Shown one piece after another: positions 1 to 7,016 of a stretch of DNA of 29,669 bases. The notes under the pieces were generated by a model. The model ran no database searches, was not told where the DNA came from, and worked only from the letters and a program-made list of their open reading frames with translations. The translations under genes were made by a program, and so were the position numbers. The DNA comes from a virus. The stretch's first letter is position 1. Every line of letters starts with the position of its first letter. The stretch is taken from positions 1 to 29,669 of the IMG/VR virus record IMGVR_UViG_3300035145_000727; one strand, given 5' to 3'.

Positions 1-19
1 CGGTGGTCGCCGTATCATT
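1..19. other. Illumina P5 adapter remnant (artefact)
   Basis: These 19 bases are the exact reverse complement of the first 19 bases of the Illumina P5/TruSeq universal adapter. They read into the partial gp22 frame without a stop but give residues unlike a scaffold protein (RWSPYH). They are sequencing contamination at a contig end, not phage DNA. Confidence 0.93.
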
Positions 20-342
20 CTAAGAATATGGAAGTTGTCGAAGAGAACGAAAATCTTAAAAGACAAAATGTGATAAGAGAGGCCTGTGAAGACCTATCTG
101 AATCACAAAAAGAGAAAATGGTATCATTATCTGAGGGTGTAGACTTTTCAGATTCAGAAGATTTCGCTGAGAAAGTTTCTGAGTTAAAAGAAGCATACTT
201 CCCTGTAGAAGGTGAAACCATATCAGAAGAAACTGTAATTGAAGAAGGTATCGGTGAATTATCAGAAGATAAAGAACCTGTACTTGACCCTTCAATTGCA
301 AGATATTCTGATGCATTAAGTAAACTAAAACCATTAGGTTAA
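20..342 (+). CDS. 22: Prohead core scaffold protein gp22, C-terminal part
   Basis: C-terminal fragment of the T4-type internal scaffold, which fills the prohead during capsid assembly and is degraded by the gp21 protease. The frame is open to the left edge, so the gene is cut by the contig end; the ATG at 28 is internal. About 106 residues remain of a family usually near 270-300. The visible part is strongly charged and helical, rich in Glu and Ser. It carries a QKEKMVSLSEGVDF segment and an EKVSELKEAYFP segment of the kind seen in marine T4-like gp22 proteins, and ends SKLKPLG. It lies 18 bases before gp23, the standard 21-22-23 order. The exact first phage codon is uncertain because of the adapter. 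Confidence 0.85.
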
Positions 343-360
343 ATTTAAAGGAAGAAAGAA

Positions 361-1671
361 ATGTTCTTATCAGAAAATTTACAAGAAAAGTGGTCGCCAA
401 TTCTAGAACACTCCGATTTACCACAAATCGAAGATAACTACAAGAAGGCTGTCACTGCTGTAATTCTTGAAAACCAAGAGAAAGCTCTACAAGAAGAGAG
501 AGTATCACTTGAAGAAGCAGCGCCTTTAAATGCTACTGGTAGCTCAGCTATCTCAAATTGGGACCCAATCCTAATTTCATTAGTTAGAAGAGCTATGCCA
601 AATCTCGTTGCTTACGACATTTGCGGTGTTCAACCAATGACTGGTCCTACAGGACTTATCTTCGCTATGAAAGCAAGATATCAAGACTACCCAAGTGGTG
701 GTCGTGAAGCTCAATCTGAGGCGTTAGGAATCAACGAACCAAGAACTGCATATTCAGCATCTGCTGGACCAAATGCAACTGATGATGTTGATGCTAACCC
801 AGAGGGTGACCCATTTGCTGGTTCATCTGCTTATCAGAATCAGACTTCATCTGGAATGAGCACAGCTTCAGCAGAATCTTTAGGTGATGGTGCCGCTAAC
901 CATTTCCAAGAGATGTCATTCACTATTGAGAAATCAACTGTGACTGCTGTATCCAGAGCATTAAAAGCAGAGTACACACTCGAACTTGCACAAGACTTAA
1001 AAGCAATCCACGGTCTTGACGCTGAATCAGAATTAGCAAACATTCTGTCATCAGAAATCCTTGCAGAAATCAACAGAGAAGTTGTAAGAGAAGTAAACAA
1101 CCAGGCTAAAACTGGTGCTTCAACAACTGCTTCTGCTGGTACATTCAACTTAGATGTTGATGCAAATGGTAGATGGTCTGTTGAAAAATTCAAAGGATTG
1201 TTATTCCAAATCGAAAGAGAATCAAATGTAATCGCAAAAGAAACAAGAAGAGGAAAAGGTAACTTTATCCTTTGTTCTTCTGATGTTGCATCTGCTCTTT
1301 CAATGGCAGGCGTATTAGACTACGCTCCAGCACTATCAACTAACTTGAATGTTGATGACACAGGTAATACATTTGCTGGTGTTCTTAACGGAAGAGTTAA
1401 AGTATACATTGACCCATATGCTGGTTCAAACTACTTAACAGTTGGTTACAGAGGGTCTAACCCTTATGATGCTGGTATGTTCTATTGCCCATATGTTCCA
1501 CTTCAAATGGTGAGAGCAGTTGGCGAGAACACTTTCCAACCAAAAATCGGGTTCAAAACAAGATACGGAATGGTATCTAACCCATTTGTTGGAGACACAC
1601 CTGCTAACGGTTTAGCATCTGATGGTTCAAACCAATACTACAGAAAAATGGCAGTGTCCAACATTCTGTAA
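361..1671 (+). CDS. 23: Major capsid protein gp23
   Basis: 436-residue precursor of the main capsid shell protein (HK97 fold), which forms the hexamers of the T4-type head. The N-terminal region to about residue 52 is a charged helical delta domain. A likely gp21 protease site is LEE|A at residues 50-53 (the family cuts after hydrophobic-X-Glu), leaving a mature protein of about 384 residues. The following NWDPILISLVRR stretch and the VAYDICGVQPMTGPTGLIFA stretch are hallmark gp23 sequence. The start has a good ribosome site (AAGGAAG). A strong terminator follows, fitting a highly expressed late gene. No gp24 vertex paralogue is visible in this window. Confidence 0.97.
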   Translation: MFLSENLQEKWSPILEHSDLPQIEDNYKKAVTAVILENQEKALQEERVSLEEAAPLNATGSSAISNWDPILISLVRRAMPNLVAYDICGVQPMTGPTGLIFAMKARYQDYPSGGREAQSEALGINEPRTAYSASAGPNATDDVDANPEGDPFAGSSAYQNQTSSGMSTASAESLGDGAANHFQEMSFTIEKSTVTAVSRALKAEYTLELAQDLKAIHGLDAESELANILSSEILAEINREVVREVNNQAKTGASTTASAGTFNLDVDANGRWSVEKFKGLLFQIERESNVIAKETRRGKGNFILCSSDVASALSMAGVLDYAPALSTNLNVDDTGNTFAGVLNGRVKVYIDPYAGSNYLTVGYRGSNPYDAGMFYCPYVPLQMVRAVGENTFQPKIGFKTRYGMVSNPFVGDTPANGLASDGSNQYYRKMAVSNIL

Positions 1672-1693
1672 ACAAAAGTTCAGAACTTTTAAG

Positions 1694-1720
1694 AGGGGTC
1701 TTTTTAGACCCCTTTTTTTT
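1694..1720 (+). terminator. Rho-independent terminator after gp23
   Basis: Perfect stem AGGGGTC / GACCCCT around a TTTTA-type loop, followed by a run of T. It closes the capsid gene block. The next gene, at 1787, therefore needs its own promoter or read-through. Confidence 0.92.
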
Positions 1721-1786
1721 CGCCTATATATTTTAGTATCAATCAAGATACAAGTCATATAACACACATACACACAGGAGGAAAAT

Positions 1787-2005
1787 ATGGCAAATCAACA
1801 AAAATCAGGTTACGAAATTCGTGCCGACTTACTATCTCTCGCCGAGAGTGTTATTATCAACAACATCGAGAATGAAAGACAGACCATTTATTCATGGAAT
1901 GAAAATCATTCTGAGACCAAAAAGGAAATTCCTTTAAGGACTTACACTGCTCAAGATGTTATTGAGACTGCGAAGCAGTTTAATGACTTCGTAAACGAGA
2001 AGTAA
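1787..2005 (+). CDS. Small conserved-type protein of unknown function
   Basis: 72 residues, starting after an excellent ribosome site (CAGGAGG, 6-7 bases before ATG). I do not recognise a domain. The sequence is soluble, with mixed charge and predicted helix, and has no signal peptide or membrane span. It lies 115 bases after gp23; the gap holds the gp23 terminator, an AT-rich TATATATT box near 1725 that could be a degenerate late promoter, and a short inverted repeat GTATC/GATAC (about 1736-1751). Its position between the capsid gene and a tail-tube-like gene suggests a late gene, but no role can be assigned. Confidence 0.8.
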   Translation: MANQQKSGYEIRADLLSLAESVIINNIENERQTIYSWNENHSETKKEIPLRTYTAQDVIETAKQFNDFVNEK

Positions 2006-2007
2006 TG

Positions 2008-2015
2008 CATAAATA
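2008..2015 (+). promoter_or_regulatory. Probable gp55-type late promoter (CATAAATA)
   Basis: One mismatch from the T4 late box TATAAATA. It lies 5 bases before the ATG at 2021. Late transcription normally starts about 6 bases after the box, so the message would begin at or next to the start codon. Confidence 0.55.
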
Positions 2016-2020
2016 GTAGT

Positions 2021-2566
2021 ATGGCATATAAATCAGATATCAATAAATCTATTCTAAACAGAAATAACTTTCGTCTGTTGATTGATAAAGTTCCAACTGT
2101 AGAATACTATGTGAGAACAGTTAATGTTCCAGGTGTTCAATTCAGTGAAACTCAACAAGCGGCAGGTGTTGGTCTAGATGCATTCTTCCCAGGCGACAAA
2201 GCAACCTTTGATACCCTAGAAGTTTCGTTTCTAGTAGATGAAGATTTAGAGAATTTTACAGAGATATACAATTGGATGGATTCTATTGTACCTCTCAGTA
2301 ATCCTGAATTATACGGAACATACACTGAAACTGCAACAACTCAGACTAATGTGGTGGCAAGTGTTGACAATGATTTGAATCAATACAGTGACATCACATT
2401 AGTCACTAATACTAACAAAAATATACCCAATAGATTCTTTAGATTCCATGATGCATTCCCTATATCATTAAGTGGGATTGACTTAGAATCAGGTGCAGAT
2501 GCTGAACCAGCAATCTGTACAGTATCATTTAGATTTACATATTACGAGATTAAAACCACTTCATAA
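2021..2566 (+). CDS. Tail-tube-like virion structural protein
   Basis: 181 residues. The N-terminal pattern NRNNFRLLIDKVP, then YYVRTVNVPGVQFSE, then a PGD motif and a LEVSFLVDEDLENFTEIYNWM segment, is typical of the gp19/gp54-type tail tube and tube-end proteins of marine T4-like phages. These stack on or cap the rigid tube through which DNA passes. Which member it is cannot be decided here; gp19 normally lies left of gp20, outside this window, so a tube terminator or initiator (gp3- or gp54-like) is as likely as the tube itself. There is no Shine-Dalgarno sequence before the ATG, and the late box lies immediately upstream. It is followed by uvsY. Confidence 0.7.
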   Translation: MAYKSDINKSILNRNNFRLLIDKVPTVEYYVRTVNVPGVQFSETQQAAGVGLDAFFPGDKATFDTLEVSFLVDEDLENFTEIYNWMDSIVPLSNPELYGTYTETATTQTNVVASVDNDLNQYSDITLVTNTNKNIPNRFFRFHDAFPISLSGIDLESGADAEPAICTVSFRFTYYEIKTTS

Positions 2567-2569
2567 ATA
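2562..2569 (+). promoter_or_regulatory. Probable late promoter overlapping a stop codon
   Basis: A CATAAATA box spans the TAA stop of the tail-tube-like gene, 25 bases before the uvsY start. A second AT-rich box (TATAATTA, 2583-2590) lies 4 bases before that start, so the true promoter could be either. Confidence 0.4.
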
Positions 2570-2594
2570 CTATAAAGTATAGTATAATTACAGT

Positions 2595-3038
2595 ATGACA
2601 TTGGATGAAATAAAAGCGATGTGGTCTAACGATTGCGAAATCGATGACATAGAATTAGATAAATCTAGTTTAGATGTACCTCGATTACATGCAAAATATT
2701 CAGACTTACTAACAGATAACATTCTTAGATTAAAGAATGCTCAGATGCAATACAATCTACTTAGAAAAGATAAGTGGTTATGGTTCAATGGTAAAATGGA
2801 TGAATCCAGAATCAAAGAACTAGGTTGGTCAGATGACCCATTCGATGGTCTAAAGATAATGAAAAATGACATGGATGTTTTCTTCAATTCAGATGAAGAC
2901 CTTACAAAACTAAAAGCAAAGATTGATTATCTACAAGAGGTTGTAGAGTATATCAAAAGATGTATGGATAACATTACATGGCGACACCAGACAATTAAAA
3001 ATACAATTGAATGGCGTAAATTTATGGCAGGACAATAA
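2595..3038 (+). CDS. uvsY: UvsY recombination mediator protein
   Basis: 147 residues, close to the 137 of T4 UvsY. The family helps load the UvsX recombinase onto single-stranded DNA coated by gp32 during recombination-dependent replication. Recognisable features are the N-terminal DEIKAMWSNDCEID segment, a central basic helix around LRKDKWLWFNGKM (residues about 56-68), and a C-terminal helical region ending IEWRKFMAGQ, comparable with the MRAFEAGK end of T4. It is followed with a 1-base overlap by the oxygenase gene, then uvsW, the uvsY-uvsW neighbourhood of T4-like phages. There is no clear ribosome site at the ATG. Confidence 0.9.
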   Translation: MTLDEIKAMWSNDCEIDDIELDKSSLDVPRLHAKYSDLLTDNILRLKNAQMQYNLLRKDKWLWFNGKMDESRIKELGWSDDPFDGLKIMKNDMDVFFNSDEDLTKLKAKIDYLQEVVEYIKRCMDNITWRHQTIKNTIEWRKFMAGQ

Positions 3039-3706
3039 TGATTTTACAAAGACATTGTATGATATATCCAGAATACTTCGACAGAGATGAATGTATGAGG
3101 ATACATGCAGAAGCAAATAAGGTCGAAGAGATACAGGGTCGTACAGGTATGGGTGTAGACCCCGATGAGAATCCAGAACAGATAGCACAAGATTTTTCAG
3201 TAAGACAATCATCACAAAAATGGTTGCGACATCATTCATTCCCTAAAGATATACAAGAAAAAATATCTAGTGGTATTAGAATGGCACAAGAAGAAGCAAA
3301 TTGGTTGCATGATTGGAATTATATCGAAGACCATCAGTACACTATCTATAGACATCAACCTGATAAACCAACAGGAGATTTTTATACATGGCATACAGAT
3401 GCTAGTGAAGCATTACAAAGTAAAGACGGAATTAGAAAAATAAGTTCGACAATTCAGTTGTCGGATCCAGAAGAATATGAAGGTGGACATTTTCAATGGT
3501 TAGAACCAGCGAAGATGTTTGATAATATCAGAACAGGGTCAGTCGGAGTAGATATTGAACCCTTTATTCAGACAGCACCCTTCAGCGCCAAAGCAATGGG
3601 AACTCTCATAGTATTCCCTTCTTTTGTTTGGCATCAAGTGACACCAGTGACCTCAGGTACAAGAACTTCTTTGGTTAGTTGGTATCACGGTCCTCGTTAT
3701 GTCTAA
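3038..3706 (+). CDS. 2OG-Fe(II) oxygenase, prolyl-4-hydroxylase-like
   Basis: 222 residues. A double-stranded beta-helix dioxygenase of the P4H superfamily, using 2-oxoglutarate, O2 and Fe(II). The iron triad is visible as H119-x-D121 (WHTD) and H199 (FVWHQVTPV), with R209 placed to bind 2-oxoglutarate. All key residues are present, so it should be active. The substrate is unknown; such enzymes are frequent in marine T4-like phages and may hydroxylate protein side chains or modify nucleotides or sugars. It overlaps uvsY by 1 base and uvsW by 8 bases, so it is co-transcribed with recombination genes. A second, divergent oxygenase lies at 10870-11520. Confidence 0.92.
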   Translation: MILQRHCMIYPEYFDRDECMRIHAEANKVEEIQGRTGMGVDPDENPEQIAQDFSVRQSSQKWLRHHSFPKDIQEKISSGIRMAQEEANWLHDWNYIEDHQYTIYRHQPDKPTGDFYTWHTDASEALQSKDGIRKISSTIQLSDPEEYEGGHFQWLEPAKMFDNIRTGSVGVDIEPFIQTAPFSAKAMGTLIVFPSFVWHQVTPVTSGTRTSLVSWYHGPRYV

Positions 3707-5117
3707 AGTAATAGTATCTAAAGTCAATGATGTCTTTATGAAAGTCGATTGTGATGATGGACTTGCAAGAGACCTCTATGACTTCTTTTCTTTTACAGTG
3801 CCAGGTGCAAAGTTCATGCCTTCTGTTAAGAACAGATATTGGGACGGCAAAGTCAGACTCTTCTCTTTAAAAACTAAAAGAATCTATATAGGGTTATTAC
3901 CTTATGTTGACGAATTTTGTAGAGAACGAGGTTTTGATTTTGATGGCATATCAGATGTAATCGGAGAGAAGACTGATATAAAATTCGACTTGAAGAAGTA
4001 CTTTATGAAAGAGTATAATCTTCCATTTGAACCTAGAGATTATCAAATGGAGGCAGTAGAAACTGCAATCAAGTATGGCAGACAATTACTATTATCACCC
4101 ACAGCATCAGGTAAATCTCTAATCATATACCTACTCGCAAGATGGTATAATAAGAAAACAGTTATTATTGTTCCTACTACTTCATTAGTAGAACAAATGT
4201 CAAAGGATTTTATAGAGTATGGATATGATAAAGAAATTTGTAAAATTTATTCGGGTCAGCCTGTTTTTAATTCGGACATCACCATTACCACTTGGCAGTC
4301 ATTTGCTAAGGCACCTAAAGATGTCTTGGAGAGTTTCGATGTTGTCATCGGAGACGAAGCCCACCTCTTCAAAGCACAAACATTAAAAGGCATCTTAGAA
4401 AAGATGAAGAGTACTGCAATCAGAATCGGTACTACAGGTACACTAGATGGCAGTGAAGTACATAGATTACAACTAGAAGGTCTGTTTGGTCCTGTAAAGA
4501 AAGTAGTCACTTCATCACAATTAATTGAAGAAGGTACTATCGCAAAGATTGACATTGATTGTATAATACTTAAGCATCAAAAGTGTCATAAAATGTCATA
4601 CCAAGAAGAAATGGATTATCTAGTTTCTAATCAAGAGAGAAATCAGTTCATTACAAATCTAGTCGCAAACCTTAAAGGCAATACCCTTGTACTGTTTCAA
4701 TATATTGAGAAACATGGACAACCACTTTGGGAGATGTTCAACCCTAGAATCTCAGGAGTATTACACTATGTCTATGGTGAAACTGATACAGAAGATAGAG
4801 AAAAGGTAAGAGAAATTGTAGAGAAGTCAGACGATAATGTCATACTAGCGTCATACGGAACATTCTCTACAGGTATTAATATTAAGAGAATTGATAATAT
4901 TGTTTTTGCAAGTCCGTCTAAATCTCGTATACGAAATCTACAGTCTATTGGTAGAGGTCTTCGTAAAGCAGACGGCAAAGATAGTATGAGATTGTTTGAT
5001 ATCGCAGACGACTTACAATGCGATAATTACACCCTTGCTCACTTAAAAGAACGCATAAATATCTATAGTGAGGAGAATTTTCCATACGAAATAAAACAAT
5101 TCAATCTAAATGGCTAA
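3699..5117 (+). CDS. uvsW: UvsW DNA/RNA helicase
   Basis: 472-residue superfamily 2 helicase. In T4, UvsW unwinds branched DNA and R-loops and helps switch replication from origin-dependent to recombination-dependent mode. Visible motifs: Q-type EPRDYQ at 111-116, Walker A SPTASGKS at 133-140, DEAH at 219-222, TGT at about 246-248, and motif VI SIGRGLRK near the C-terminus. The N-terminal ~100 residues hold the small substrate-binding domain of the family (a KNRYWDGKVRLF stretch). Length is near the usual 500. It overlaps the oxygenase by 8 and the next gene by 8 bases. Confidence 0.96.
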   Translation: MSKVIVSKVNDVFMKVDCDDGLARDLYDFFSFTVPGAKFMPSVKNRYWDGKVRLFSLKTKRIYIGLLPYVDEFCRERGFDFDGISDVIGEKTDIKFDLKKYFMKEYNLPFEPRDYQMEAVETAIKYGRQLLLSPTASGKSLIIYLLARWYNKKTVIIVPTTSLVEQMSKDFIEYGYDKEICKIYSGQPVFNSDITITTWQSFAKAPKDVLESFDVVIGDEAHLFKAQTLKGILEKMKSTAIRIGTTGTLDGSEVHRLQLEGLFGPVKKVVTSSQLIEEGTIAKIDIDCIILKHQKCHKMSYQEEMDYLVSNQERNQFITNLVANLKGNTLVLFQYIEKHGQPLWEMFNPRISGVLHYVYGETDTEDREKVREIVEKSDDNVILASYGTFSTGINIKRIDNIVFASPSKSRIRNLQSIGRGLRKADGKDSMRLFDIADDLQCDNYTLAHLKERINIYSEENFPYEIKQFNLNG

Positions 5118-5610
5118 AGCATCAGATTTAATACCTTCAAGATACGAAGTAATCAAACTAAAGACAGGCACTGAGATAGTCGGTATGACTAGAGATGTAG
5201 GTGCTTCATTAGAGGTTACTTTGCCAATGATATGTCAGTTATCTTTGATACCTGGCACTCCTCGAACACAAGCAGTTTTTTATCCTTACTCACCTTTGAG
5301 TGCCGATGAGAGAGTAAACATACCAAAAGAACAAGTGATGCATAGACAACTTATGAATGACCAATTCATACCTTTCTATGATAACGCATCATCTAAATGG
5401 TTTGACATGATAGAGAATCAATCTATACCTCTTGCTAATGATGAAGACAAAAGAATCGGTGAGATGATGAGAAACTCATTACAAAGAATCATGCAAAGAG
5501 GCGAAGCATTTGATGAAGATGATTTGATAGATGAGATTTTCGAAGAAGCATCAGACATCTCAGACTTCGAATCAGCGCTTCCGCCGAAAGATAAAAAAAA
5601 GATTCACTAA
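5110..5610 (+). CDS. Unknown protein with possible Sm-like N-terminal barrel
   Basis: 166 residues. The N-terminal half (YEVIKLKTGTEIVGMTRDV, then alternating hydrophobic strands) resembles the start of Sm-like small beta-barrels, where a KLKTG-type turn is common; this is inference from pattern only. The C-terminal half is acidic and helical (EAFDEDDLIDEIFEEASD) and ends in a basic KDKKKIH tail. It follows uvsW with an 8-base overlap and no separate ribosome site, so translation is probably coupled. I recall unnamed genes of similar size after uvsW in cyanophages. No function can be assigned. Confidence 0.75.
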   Translation: MAKASDLIPSRYEVIKLKTGTEIVGMTRDVGASLEVTLPMICQLSLIPGTPRTQAVFYPYSPLSADERVNIPKEQVMHRQLMNDQFIPFYDNASSKWFDMIENQSIPLANDEDKRIGEMMRNSLQRIMQRGEAFDEDDLIDEIFEEASDISDFESALPPKDKKKIH

Positions 5611-5699
5611 TTTATTTCCTGAGCAAACAATTCATATATATACTTGCGTATAATTTTTAATTATATTTAATTATTAATTTTGTTTATAACTGGAGAACC
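5611..5699 (+). promoter_or_regulatory. AT-rich intergenic leader, candidate promoter
   Basis: This 89-base gap is almost pure A/T from 5630 to 5690. It contains a TATAAT box at 5649-5654, but I see no convincing -35 element. It separates the uvsW operon from the small-membrane-protein cluster and is the only spacer from which that cluster could be started locally. Confidence 0.3.
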
Positions 5700-5870
5700 A
5701 TGACCACAGCAATTTTAGGTATTGCGAAGAGCATGGCAAGTGGATTCGAAAACCTGAGAGCAGCAGAGATTACATCAAAGATAATCGATGGACTAGAGTT
5801 TGTCTTTCTATTGACTCTTCCATTTTTATTACCATTTTCAATAATGTTTTTTACTAAGTTCGGAATTTAG
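5700..5870 (+). CDS. Small single-span membrane protein (56 aa)
   Basis: The ATG follows a GGAG ribosome site by 4 bases. The 56 residues consist of an amphipathic, charged N-terminal half (about 1-31) and a hydrophobic span (about 32-52, EFVFLLTLPFLLPFSIMFF) ending near TKFGI. No domain is recognised. It opens a run of eight small genes, mostly membrane-associated. Function unknown; small membrane proteins of T4-like phages often act on host envelope, lysis timing or superinfection, but nothing here selects among these. Confidence 0.7.
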   Translation: MTTAILGIAKSMASGFENLRAAEITSKIIDGLEFVFLLTLPFLLPFSIMFFTKFGI

Positions 5871-5899
5871 TAAAGTGATTTGCCGTGGCATAAAGGAAT

Positions 5900-5995
5900 A
5901 TGTCACAGAAAAAAGTTCAACAAATCAGAGATAGTTTAGAGGTTACATGCCTTATGGCAATCTTTTGCCTATCTTGTTTGAGTTTGGTCCAATGA
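5900..5995 (+). CDS. Tiny membrane protein (31 aa)
   Basis: A 31-codon ORF beginning ATGTCACAG after an AAAGGA ribosome site. It has a basic N-terminus (SQKKVQQIRDS) and a hydrophobic C-terminal half with three cysteines (CLMAIFCLSCLSLV). Its stop overlaps the next ATG in an ATGA arrangement. Short length alone would make it doubtful; the ribosome site, overlap and membrane-span pattern shared with its neighbours support it. Confidence 0.5.
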   Translation: MSQKKVQQIRDSLEVTCLMAIFCLSCLSLVQ

Positions 5996-6096
5996 AGGAC
6001 TATCTCGACAGAATCATGTGGTTTTGTCGAGAGTTTCCTGGATGGGCAGTAGCCTTTTTCTTTTGCGGATATATTATGGGGACTGTATATTTTTAG
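5992..6096 (+). CDS. Tiny membrane protein (34 aa)
   Basis: A 34-codon ORF starting inside the stop of the preceding one (ATGA). Charged N-terminal half (KDYLDRIMWFCREFP), then a hydrophobic span (GWAVAFFFCGYIMGTVYF). It is probably translated by coupling to the upstream ORF, since there is no separate ribosome site. Unknown function. Confidence 0.5.
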   Translation: MKDYLDRIMWFCREFPGWAVAFFFCGYIMGTVYF

Positions 6097-6105
6097 GGGA
6101 AAAAA

Positions 6106-6357
6106 ATGAAACAGATATTTTTAGCAATCACAATGTTGTTTTTTGCAACAGATTCATTCGCCGATGATTGGAGAATGAGAAAATTTGACATGAACATGGA
6201 CGGTTTTGTCGAAAAAGAAGAACTACTTATGAACGGTTGTACTGTTAAAGTAGGTCTTTGGAAACATGCTGATAAGAACAAAGATGGTAAACTATCTAAG
6301 GGTGAACTTAGAAAAGCATCTGAGTACATTATCAGAAACAGGTGTCCAAGAGGATGA
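6106..6357 (+). CDS. Secreted EF-hand calcium-binding protein
   Basis: 83 residues with an AGGGG ribosome site. Residues 1-19 form a clear Sec signal peptide ending SFA, cleaved before DDW. The mature ~64 residues hold two EF-hand loops: DMNMDGFVEKEE (about 29-40) and DKNKDGKLSKGE (about 56-67), both with Asp at positions 1, 3/5, Gly at 6 and Glu at 12. Two cysteines, one between the loops and one near the C-terminus (NRCPRG), could form a disulphide in the periplasm. It should bind Ca2+ in the host periplasm. The role is unknown; it lies among membrane-protein ORFs and overlaps the next start by 4 bases. Confidence 0.88.
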   Translation: MKQIFLAITMLFFATDSFADDWRMRKFDMNMDGFVEKEELLMNGCTVKVGLWKHADKNKDGKLSKGELRKASEYIIRNRCPRG

Positions 6358-6425
6358 GAAAAGTATTCAACATATTTTTCAAATATTGGGTTGCCCCATG
6401 GCACCCTAAGGGTTGTATTAGATAA
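6354..6425 (+). CDS. Possible 23-aa ORF linking two genes
   Basis: A 23-codon ORF starting in the stop of the EF-hand gene (ATGA) and ending one base into the next ATG. It has aromatic, basic residues (VFNIFFKYWVAPWHPKGC). An AGAGG ribosome site precedes it. It could be a real peptide or only a coupling leader. Support is arrangement only. Confidence 0.35.
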   Translation: MRKVFNIFFKYWVAPWHPKGCIR

Positions 6426-6544
6426 TGGAAGTATTAATCATTTCACTATTTGGAATAACTATTACTTATTTGTATCTTAAACATGCACCGATGCACGAAA
6501 TCAGAGGTGCGATTTATCATGCAAAACATATCGCAAAAAAATGA
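6425..6544 (+). CDS. Small membrane protein (39 aa)
   Basis: 39 residues: an N-terminal hydrophobic span (about 3-18, VLIISLFGITITYLYL) followed by a basic His-rich tail with five histidines (KHAPMHEIRGAIYHAKHIAKK). The start overlaps the previous stop by 1 base and the end overlaps the next ATG by 4 bases. The orientation predicted by the positive-inside rule puts the His/Lys tail in the cytoplasm. Unknown function. Confidence 0.55.
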   Translation: MEVLIISLFGITITYLYLKHAPMHEIRGAIYHAKHIAKK

Positions 6545-6747
6545 GATACGGACAACAACTAGAATTACTACTAAATAAACCGAGAGATGCAACTCCAGAG
6601 GAGTGTGCTGAATGGGAAAAGACAGATTATTTTCGAAGCGGAAATTTCGATGCAATGAAGTTATTTGTAGTAGTTCCAACATTGATACAGTTGGTTATGT
6701 TCTTCTCGATGCTTGGCATCTTTGCGTTAAATGAAAAATTATTTTAA
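6541..6747 (+). CDS. Small single-span membrane protein (68 aa)
   Basis: 68 residues: a soluble charged N-terminal part (about 1-38) and one hydrophobic span (about 40-62, KLFVVVPTLIQLVMFFSMLG). It begins in the stop of the 39-residue ORF (ATGA) and overlaps the following ORF by 17 bases. No family recognised. Confidence 0.65.
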   Translation: MRYGQQLELLLNKPRDATPEECAEWEKTDYFRSGNFDAMKLFVVVPTLIQLVMFFSMLGIFALNEKLF

Positions 6748-6895
6748 TATTATTGTCAAATTGATTTTAGGGTTGGGTAAAGACGAAGAGTTTTTGCCCA
6801 CCCCATTTAATATAATGATTGTCTGTATGGGACTAACATTACTCTTTTTTGGTACAGTTGCGGTGTTATTAGGTACCTTGGCGCTGGCAACATAG
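6731..6895 (+). CDS. Small membrane protein (54 aa)
   Basis: 54 residues read from an ATG inside the 3' end of the previous gene. It has an N-terminal amphipathic segment, a short polar stretch (GKDEEFLPTPF), and a long hydrophobic C-terminal span (about 28-54). It ends the small-gene cluster. The 121 bases that follow contain no gene but hold the promoter region of gp55 and a weak hairpin near 6917-6931 (ACCTC/GGGGT) that could be a poor terminator. Confidence 0.55.
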   Translation: MKNYFNIIVKLILGLGKDEEFLPTPFNIMIVCMGLTLLFFGTVAVLLGTLALAT

Positions 6896-6972
6896 TTATC
6901 ATATCATATGAAATTGACCTCGCAAAGGGGTTTTCAAAAATAAATTTCAAAAATTCATTTAGAATAAATATT

Positions 6973-7011
6973 AAAAACCACTTACAAAATCAACGGTTTT
7001 ACTGTATTATA
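6973..7011 (+). promoter_or_regulatory. Candidate promoter for gp55
   Basis: An AAAAACC element (6973-6979) followed by CTTACA and, about 18 bases later, a TATTAT/ATTATA box at 7005-7011. The same AAAAACC-n-CTT arrangement occurs at the far end of the window (29621-29659). Predicted transcription start is at about 7017, the A of the gp55 ATG. Confidence 0.5.
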
Positions 7012-7016
7012 TACAC

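Noticed and set aside
56-424. 122-codon minus-strand frame across gp22 and gp23
   Set aside because: Low-complexity Leu/Ile/His composition typical of the reverse of acidic coding DNA; overlaps two well-supported genes.
840-1193. 117-codon minus-strand frame within gp23
   Set aside because: Complement of the major capsid gene; no independent support.
5054-5061. Further CATAAATA boxes inside uvsW, gp62 (about 20327) and the cyclase (about 27770)
   Set aside because: They are mid-gene with no start codon close downstream; a few chance matches are expected in AT-rich DNA.
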